NCBI GenBank assembly: GCA_021186555.1 | Contig: JAJKFL010000237.1 | Location: 1,818,558-1,882,557, forward strand | DNA from: Reticulitermes speratus | Lineage: Eukaryota > Arthropoda > Insecta > Blattodea > Rhinotermitidae | DNA: 64,000 nucleotides | Direction: 5' to 3' | In this document: positions 57,561 to 64,000 of the stretch, in pieces | Layout of the letters: each line of letters opens with the position of its first letter | How positions within the stretch are numbered: position 1 is the stretch's first letter | The notes under the pieces: generated by a model | Told to the model about the DNA's origin: nothing | The model's database searches: none | What the model saw: the letters and a program-made list of their open reading frames with translations, nothing else | Position numbers and translations under genes: made by a program

Positions 57561-58014
57561 AAATTTTACTGTCAATCTTGCTGGTGGGGCTACAGTGGAT
57601 ACAGACTTCTCAATTCAACGTTTAAGTCACACAAACAAACAAACAAACAAACAAAGACAAAGAATAATTTATGAAAAGCGCAACTCAAAAGAAAAACTGA
57701 CATTTAAGTTTAAAGTCTAAATTTCCGTAATGAAACAAAATGTGACATGACTGTGGTGAAGGCTTTATTAAGGAATTTTAATAGAGCATTGCGTACGACA
57801 GTTCATAAAATTTCGTTAAGAGAAACAATTTCTGTTATGCACATATCGACATAATAATAACAACTGGTGCGGATCGAGCAGAAAGAAACTTCTTGCATAA
57901 GGAATGGACAGACAACATAGGAAACTATAAGCAGTGACTGGAAGACCGAAAGAACTGAAGGGAAACGACAGAAATGACACGAGCAAGACAGTCTGAGGCA
58001 CTGTCAAAGCTGTA
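57561..58014. other. Unassigned spacer with short (CAAA)n
   Basis: An (AAAC)n stretch lies at about 57630-57653. No gene is supported. Confidence 0.35.
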
Positions 58015-59455
58015 ACAGACACAGTGATGACAACAGGTGAACACTGTGACAGTGATGACAGACAGCAGGTGAACACAGTGACACAGTGATGACAGACAGA
58101 AGGTGAACACTGTGACAGTGATGACAGACAGAAGGTGAACACTGTGACAGTGATGACAGACAACAGGTGAACATTGTGACAGTGATGACAGACAGAAGGT
58201 GAACACTGTGACAGTGATGACAGACAACAGGTGAACACTGTGATAGTGATGACAGACAGAAGGTGAACACTGTGACAGTGATGACAGACAGCAGGTGAAC
58301 ACTGTGGCACAGTGATGACAGACAGCAGGTGAATACTGTGACACAGTGATGACAGACAGCAGATGAACACTCTGACAGTGATGACAGACAGAAGGTGAAC
58401 ACTGTGACAGTGATGACAGACAGAAGGTGAACACTGTGACAGTGATGACAGACAACAGGTGAACACTGTGACAGTGATGGACAGAAGGTGAACACTGTGA
58501 CAGTGATGACAGAAGGTGAACACTGTGACAGTAGATGACAGACAGAGGTGAACACGTGACAGTGATGACAGACAGAGGTGAACACTGTGACAGTGATGAC
58601 AGACAGAAGGTGAACACTGTGACAGTGATGACAGACAGAAGGTGAACACTGTGACAGTGATGACAGACAGCAGGTGAACACTGTGACAGTGATGACAGAC
58701 AGCAGGTGAACACTGTGACAGTGATGACAGACAGAAGGTGAACACTGTGACAGTGATGACAGACAGCAGGTGAACACTGTGCACAGTGATGACAGACAGC
58801 AGGTGAACACTGTGACACAGTGATGACAGACAGCAGGTGAACACTGTGACACAGTGATGACAGACAGCAGGTGAACACTGTGACAGTGATGACAGACAGC
58901 AGGTGAACACTGTGACAGTGATGACAGACAGAAGGTGAACACTGTGACAGTGATGACAGACACAGGTGAACACTGTGACAGTGATGACAGACAACAGGTG
59001 AACACTGTGACAGTGATGACAGACAGCAGGTGAACACTGTGACAGTGATGACAGACAGCAGGTGAACACTGTGACAGTGATGACAGAACAGCGTGAACAC
59101 TGTGACACAGTGATGACAGACAGCAGGTGAACACTGTGACAGTGATGACAGACAGCAGGTGAACACTGTGACAGTGATGACAGACAGCAGGTGAACACTG
59201 TGACAGTGATGACAGACAGCAGGTGAACACTGTGACAGTGATGACAGACAGCAGGTGAACACTGTGACAGTGATGACAGACAGCAGGTGAACACTGTGAC
59301 AAGTGATGACAGACAGCAGGTGAACACTGTGACAAGTGATGACAGAACAGCAGTGAACACATCTGAAACAGTGATGACAGACAACAGGTGAACACTGTGA
59401 CAGTGATGACAGAAACAGGTGAACACTGTGACAGTGATGACAGACAACAGTGAAA
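58015..59455. repeat. 32-bp minisatellite, about 45 copies
   Basis: The unit is GAACACTGTGACAGTGATGA then CAGACAGCAGGT. CAGAAGGT and CAACAGGT variants alternate in short runs, and GTGACACAGTG insert units recur. Long minus-strand frames (about 500 codons) are by-products. Confidence 0.96.
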
Positions 59456-59907
59456 TTTATCAGTGTATGTACAGCAATATGTGAACACTGTACAGAGATG
59501 ACAGACAACAGGAAATTTTCAGTTGCTACAGAATATTGAATTTCTTTATCAGAATGGGAAAATGCTAAAAATGTATTACAATATCGAATTTATTTAGCAA
59601 CTTCTTTTATCTAGCAATACGCAACTGCTTAATTCAACTGTATTAACAAACTATACATGTCTTCACAACTCATTTTAGAAGTCTTGTCTGTATTTGCCCT
59701 CAAGATATTGATGGATGAAATTTTGATCTTTAGGCGTTTTTTGCGGAGTAAAAAGAGAATATCGACGTACAGATCGCGTCCTGCGTCAGTCCGTCCGTGA
59801 CCTCTTATTAGCGAATGAACTCTGTCGGATTTTTAAGAAACTTGGTGAAAGAGTTGTCTGTAAAAGATCGAGCATGAACGATGTTGTGAGTTCAGCTGAT
59901 TGAAGCC
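59456..59907. other. Unassigned spacer
   Basis: No gene recognised. The first 60 bases resemble decayed 32-bp units (AACAGTGAAATTTATCAG, ACAACAGGAAATTTTCAG). Confidence 0.3.
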
Positions 59908-61265
59908 ATGTCTTAGTTAAGGCCATATGTGAACTTTCTAGCAGCACTGTCTTAGTTAAGGCCGTAAGTGAACTTTCTAGCAGCACTGTCTTAGTTAAGG
60001 CCGTAAGTGAACTTTCTAGCAGCACTGTCTTGTTAAGGGCCGTAAGTGAACTTCTAGCAGCATGTCTTAGTTAAGGCCGTAAGTGAACTTTCTAGCAGCT
60101 CTGTCTTAGTTAAGGCGTAAGTGAACTTTCTAGCAGCACTGTTAGTTAAGGCCATAAGTGACTTTCTAGCAGCACTGTCTTAGTTAAGGCCGTAAGTGAA
60201 CTTTCTAGCAGCACTGTCTTAGTTAAGGCCGTAAGTGAACTTTCTAGCAGCACTGTCTTAGTTAAGGCCATATGTGAACTTTCTAGCAGCACTGTCTTAG
60301 TTAAGGCGTAAGTGAACTTTCTAGCAGCACTGTCTTAGTTAAGGCCGTAAGTGAACTTTCTAGCAGCACTGTCTTAGTTAAGGCCGTAAGTGAACTTTCT
60401 AGCAGCACTGTCTTAGTTAAGGCCATAAGTGAACTTTCTAGCAGCACTGTCTTAGTTAAGGCCGTAAGTGAACTTTCTAGCAGCACTGTCTTAGTTAAGG
60501 CCGTAAGTGAACTTTCTAGCAGCACTGTTTAGTTAAGGCCATATGTGAACTTTCTAGCAGCACTGTCTTAGTTAAGGCCGTAAGTGAACTTTCTAGCAGC
60601 ACTGTCTTAGTTAAGGCCATATGTGAACTTTCTAGCAGCACTGTCTTAGTTAAGCCGTAAGTGAACTTTCTAGCAGCACTGTTCTATTTAAGGCCGTAAG
60701 TTGAACTTTCTGCAGCACTGTCTAGTTAAGGCCGTAGTGAACTTTCTGCAGCACTGTCTTAGTTAAGGCCAAAGTGAACTTTCTAGCAGCACTGTCTTAG
60801 TTAGGCGTAAGTGAACTTTCTAGCAGCACTGTCTTAGTTAGGCCGTAAGTGAAACTTTCTAGCAGCACTGTCTTAGTTAAGGCCATATGTGACCTTTCTA
60901 GCAGCACTGTCTTAGTTAAGGCCGTAAGTGAACTTCTAGCAGCACTGTCTTAGTTAAGGCCATATGTGAACTTTCTAGCAGCACTGTGTTAGTTAAGCCC
61001 ATATGTGAACTTTCTAGCAGCACTGTTTAGTTAAGGCCATATGTGAACTTTCTAGCAGCAATGTCTTAGTTAAAGGCCGTAGTGACTTTCTAGCAGCACT
61101 GTCTTAGTTAAGGCCATATGTAAACTTTCTAGCGCTTGTCTTAGTTAAGGCGTAAGTGAACTTTCTAGCAGCACTGTCTTAGTTAGGCCGTAGTGAACGT
61201 TCTAGCAGCACTGTCTTATTAAGGCCATATGTGAACTTTCTAGCAGCAATGTCTTAGTTAGGCCA
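59908..61265. repeat. 39-bp minisatellite, about 35 copies
   Basis: The unit is TTAGTTAAGGCCGTAAGTGA then ACTTTCTAGCAGCACTGTC, with a GCCATATGTG alternative. One-base deletions are common throughout, most of all from 60640 to the right end. Confidence 0.96.
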
Positions 61266-62512
61266 CGTCACGTTATACGCCATTTTAGTCTTGTTTCGCT
61301 GCATTCAAATTTTTGGTTCCTTCTTCAGGAACTGTATCTTTTGATGCCGGATGTTGATCGCTTAACCAACATTTACGATCTGGTCCTGATTGCATTCGCA
61401 TTACGCGACGGGACGCGAACACGTCATGGCACAGCATAAGCTACCAGATGATTATAATGTCCCCTCAGGGGGGTCTGTGAAAGTACCGCCATCATTGTCT
61501 CAGAACGTTCCCTCGGCGACTAATTTGATCTTACAGTCACGTACTGGTGACAGTTCTGTATAATATCGCCGAATTTGGACTGTGTATCATGAGCTTCTAG
61601 CAACATGGTCGCCAAGGTGGATATCACGTGACTCTTAATCGTTACAGTAGTCGCAATACAAGCACAATATGTGTAAAGTACTGTCGCTGGTAGTGAGTGA
61701 GTGATGAGTGATTAGCTGACATAGTGCGATAGATGGCAGCTGTCTCTATTAAGCAGTCAAGGTGTAACTCTATCTACGGTTCAGCCGTAATTTCGCCGTC
61801 GTTCTTACAGTGACATATATCGTTTCCTTTTGAGAAATTTTCAAATTACGCATGATTTACAGTGAACAGTATTACGTTGTGTAGTTACTAAGAGGTATCT
61901 ATGCTTCAGTCGGCATTGCAGGGTTGTGCTTTGCTGGTAACATCTATCAGGCTGTCCTCTTAAGAAGTCTTTATTAAATCATGGCGTGATTATGCAAACA
62001 AGTTAGACAGCAGTTAAGACGTACCTACGCTTAGCCGTCATGTCGGCGACGTAATTGACCATTAAATTAATCAAAATATTTCTCATAAATATTTCGAATT
62101 CGCGCCGTGGATTTTCAATGACTGTCACGTTGCAGTAGGCGTCGATGTGGTTATAACGTTTGTTACAGGTACTGATTAATTGAAAGGTTATCTGTGGATA
62201 TCATAGGTGGACACGGCGTGGAGTAGCGCGTGGATATTATTTTATTACCGTCATATAACGGGGCAGTTGCTGATTTAAATAATAATACACATATTGTTAG
62301 TGGTTACTGAGGAAAATATTGCTGTTTCGAGGTATGTAATTTTTCAAACACTTTAAAGTTCCCCGATTAATTACACAAAACAATAACAGTCACCGCGAGA
62401 AATTAAGGAAAATGCAGTCTGAATACGACATTGGACATGTAGAGCGCAATATAATCAAAAGAATATAACAATGAAGTTAGAACTTGCCGATCCCAAATTG
62501 CTTTAATATCCA
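61266..62512. other. Unassigned spacer with three diverged copies of a short motif
   Basis: No exon was recognised. A motif of the form CTA(C/T)G(C/G)TTCAG-CG recurs at about 61775, 61897 and 62025, suggesting an old duplicated segment of 120-130 bp. The first exon of cuticle gene 2 could lie here but was not identified. Confidence 0.3.
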
Positions 62513-62534
62513 CATACACACACACACACACACA
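62513..62534. repeat. (CA)n microsatellite
   Basis: About ten CA units, with one TA interruption at the left. Confidence 0.95.
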
Positions 62535-62644
62535 TTACAGCACCACATGCTACTTGCTGCAGGGGGGTTAAGACATAAGCTGGTTAGGAAGGAAGCACTG
62601 CGCATGCGCCATCAAGCGCTGTCTATCTGTTTCAAAAACGTCCA

Positions 62645-62757
62645 CAGCAACTGAAGCTATCAATGTACTGCCAACACAGTAAATGTTTTTGAAACAGGTA
62701 TAACGCTGCCTGGCCGTTCCGAGGTGAGCCTAACAGCGACCGTGCCGTGCCGACTGC
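62645..62757 (+). repeat. Duplicated segment D (copy 2)
   Basis: Matches 34120-34228 with a few differences. It continues for about 45 bp as a single diverged relative of the 67-bp unit (CAGCTCAGCTAAC, ACATGGTCACTGCTAC). It ends about 140 bp upstream of cuticle gene 2 exon 2. Confidence 0.8.
62683..62697 (+). CDS. Possible exon 1 of cuticle gene 2 (MFLKQ)
   Basis: ATG TTT TTG AAA CAG is followed by GTATAA, a usable donor. Joined in phase 0 to exon 2 at 62939 across a 241-bp intron it gives MFLKQILILAALVAAANA, a good signal peptide. Against it: no TATA box is visible upstream, the start context is weak, and the segment is a duplicated repeat that also occurs at 34158. The exon 1 of gene 1 (MYK) would also join in phase. 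Confidence 0.3.
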
Positions 62758-62938
62758 AGCTCAGCTAACAATTTACATGGTCACTGCTACAAATACATAT
62801 GAGTGGCGACATTTATGATAACATATATATATATAATAATAAATATTTTGCATGGTTAAAATGTGTTACTAATTTCGAATACAAATAATAGTGCGTTGAA
62901 TTGTTTAAACATATTTTGGACTGCTTCTTTAACCGCAG

Positions 62939-63466
62939 ATATTGATCCTCGCCGCCCTCGTGGCCGCCGCCAACGCCGGTATTATCGGGGCTCCCGCCGT
63001 CGGTTATGCTGCCGCCCCCGCCGTCGGTTATGCTGCCGCCCCCGCCGTGAGTTACGCTGCCGCCCCCGCCATCAGTTACGCCGCCCCCGCCCTCAGTTAC
63101 GCCGCCCCCGCCCCCGCCATCACCTCCCAGCACTCCAACATCCTGAGGAGCTACGGCAACCTCGGACAGGTGTCCACGTACTCCAAGACCATCGACACTC
63201 CGTACTCCAGCGTCAGCAAGTCCGACGTCAGAGTCAGCAATGACGCTCTCGCCTACCCTGCCGCCCCCGCACTAGCTTACCACGCCGCCGCCCCCGCCGT
63301 TGCTTATCACTCTGCTCCAGTTGCAGCTGCCTATGCCTCCCCCGTCGTGAAGACGGCTGCCACTGCCGTCGCCGGACACGGACTCCTGGGCGTCGCTTAC
63401 TCAGCCGCCCCAGCCGTCGCACACATGACCTACACCAACGGTCTTGGCATTTCCTACGCCTATTAA
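62939..63466 (+). CDS. Cuticle protein gene 2, coding exon 2
   Basis: After the acceptor AACCGCAG (62931-62938) the exon encodes ILILAALVAAANAG and a total of 175 residues before TAA. Five to six Ala-Pro repeat blocks (GYAAAPAV, SYAAAPAI and so on) precede the same central SQHSNILRSYGNLG to NDALAYP block as gene 1. The C-terminal part is longer: AYHSAPVAAAYASPVV, GHGLLGVAYSAAPAV and YTNGLGISYAY. It is a secreted structural cuticle protein. DNA identity to gene 1 begins about five bases into the exon and is nearly complete through the central block. Confidence 0.92.
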   Translation: MLILAALVAAANAGIIGAPAVGYAAAPAVGYAAAPAVSYAAAPAISYAAPALSYAAPAPAITSQHSNILRSYGNLGQVSTYSKTIDTPYSSVSKSDVRVSNDALAYPAAPALAYHAAAPAVAYHSAPVAAAYASPVVKTAATAVAGHGLLGVAYSAAPAVAHMTYTNGLGISYAY

Positions 63467-63561
63467 ACTGCCTTTATTTATCTGTCAAATCGCGCCCGCT
63501 GTGCAGGGCCCCCTTCAGCCGCTCCACCTCACCTCAAGTCATTATAACGCTCATGTCTGTA

Positions 63562-63567
63562 AATAAA
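63562..63567 (+). terminator. PolyA signal of cuticle gene 2
   Basis: AATAAA 96 bp after the TAA stop. Cleavage would lie near 63580-63590. The 3' untranslated region does not resemble that of gene 1. Confidence 0.8.
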
Positions 63568-63792
63568 CTTCTTGACTACTGACATCTGTACCGTCGTCTT
63601 GTCTTTACCAACAGTCCTAGCGAACCTCCCTACCTTATTGATCTTACAGCTCTAGTTCGACAGTTCTCGCTGTTGTTACGACGTGCTAGTTGGCGCTCGG
63701 CTCAGTGGACTGGTTAATATGATGAAGGAGCCGACAGGAAGCGACAAGACAGAGTTGTCAGATAAAAGGTTACTCTACGTTTATTAAGGTGG

Positions 63793-64000
63793 GCCGGGAT
63801 AGCTCAGTATGTATAGCGACTCGCTACGGGCTGGACGATCCCAGTGGCCGGCGTGGGTCTGCTGCCGCACGATTGCTGGGATTGCGGGTTCGAATCCCGC
63901 CGAGGGCATGAATATTTGTGTTGGGTTTGTTGTATAAGGACAGTAGTATGGAACATAAGTGACATGAAGAAGGACGGAAGGATTTAGAAGTACAAAATGG
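63793..64000 (+). repeat. Composite SINE (two tRNA-like heads), family S5, cut by window edge
   Basis: A first tRNA-like head (GGGATAGCTCAGTATG, 63796 on) is truncated at CTGGACGATCCCAGTGGCC. It is fused to a second head with B box GGTTCGAATCCC (63888-63899). GAGGGCATGAATATTTGTG and TGTTGTATAAGGACAGTAG follow, matching the second body repeat at 22480-22605. Confidence 0.7.

Noticed and set aside
61300..61345. Another hammerhead motif (CUGAAGA ... GCGAAAC on the minus strand)
   Set aside because: Core words occur but the stretch between them does not pair as stem II.
1..64000. Telomeric (TTAGG)n repeats that would explain the minisatellite density as subtelomeric
   Set aside because: No run of TTAGG or its complement was seen.

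Overview
The window is nuclear DNA of an arthropod, most likely a hemimetabolous insect and possibly a cockroach or termite. The evidence is two cuticle-protein genes interrupted inside the signal peptide, long introns, tRNA-derived SINEs, mariner/hAT/pogo/LINE fossils and Penelope-type hammerhead motifs. The blattodean placement rests only on remembered dispersed-repeat peptides and is tentative. There is no prokaryotic signal. Nearly all long open frames lie in tandem repeats and are not genes.

Real genes. (1) At the left end, on the minus strand, are the first two coding exons of the anaphase-promoting complex subunit APC4 (5738-5627 and 1993-~1861); the gene runs off the left edge. (2) Cuticle gene 1 is on the plus strand: TATA box at 26472, a three-codon exon 1 at 26538-26546, a 4.85 kb intron, and exon 2 at 31400-31828 with a polyA signal at 31948. 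(3) Cuticle gene 2 is its paralogue: exon 2 at 62939-63466 and a polyA signal at 63562. Its first exon is not settled. The two cuticle exons are almost identical through the first two thirds and differ at the C-terminus, which suggests recent duplication or gene conversion.

Tandem repeats. About 33 kb, half the window, consists of some 20 separate minisatellite arrays with units from 15 to 114 bp: 2.9, 7.8, 12.4, 15.4, 17.5, 24.9, 30.8, 32.1, 34.2, 37.2, 38.4, 39.3, 40.1, 41.9, 44.0, 46.8, 48.3, 51.9, 52.8, 58.0 and 59.9 kb. The consensus units are mostly unrelated. Two arrays can be traced to single-copy relatives in the same window: the 114-bp array to a dispersed element, and the 67-bp array to a segment just upstream of cuticle gene 2. 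The cores of the longest arrays carry many one-base indels and their edges do not, so part of the variation may be assembly error.

Mobile DNA. There are five SINE-like families, two hAT-type MITEs with 8-bp target duplications (one nested in another element), an IS630/mariner-type element with TA duplication in the cuticle intron, a mariner 3' fossil, a pogo/Tigger fossil, two LINE reverse-transcriptase tails and several large foldbacks.

Most interesting signal. A set of hammerhead-ribozyme motifs fits the minimal type I fold of Penelope-like elements (24352, 24592, 24763, 28619, 28937, plus decayed copies). Two of the loci are near-perfect palindromes of about 370 and 490 bp carrying two ribozymes in opposite orientation. 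One of these lies inside the cuticle-gene intron.
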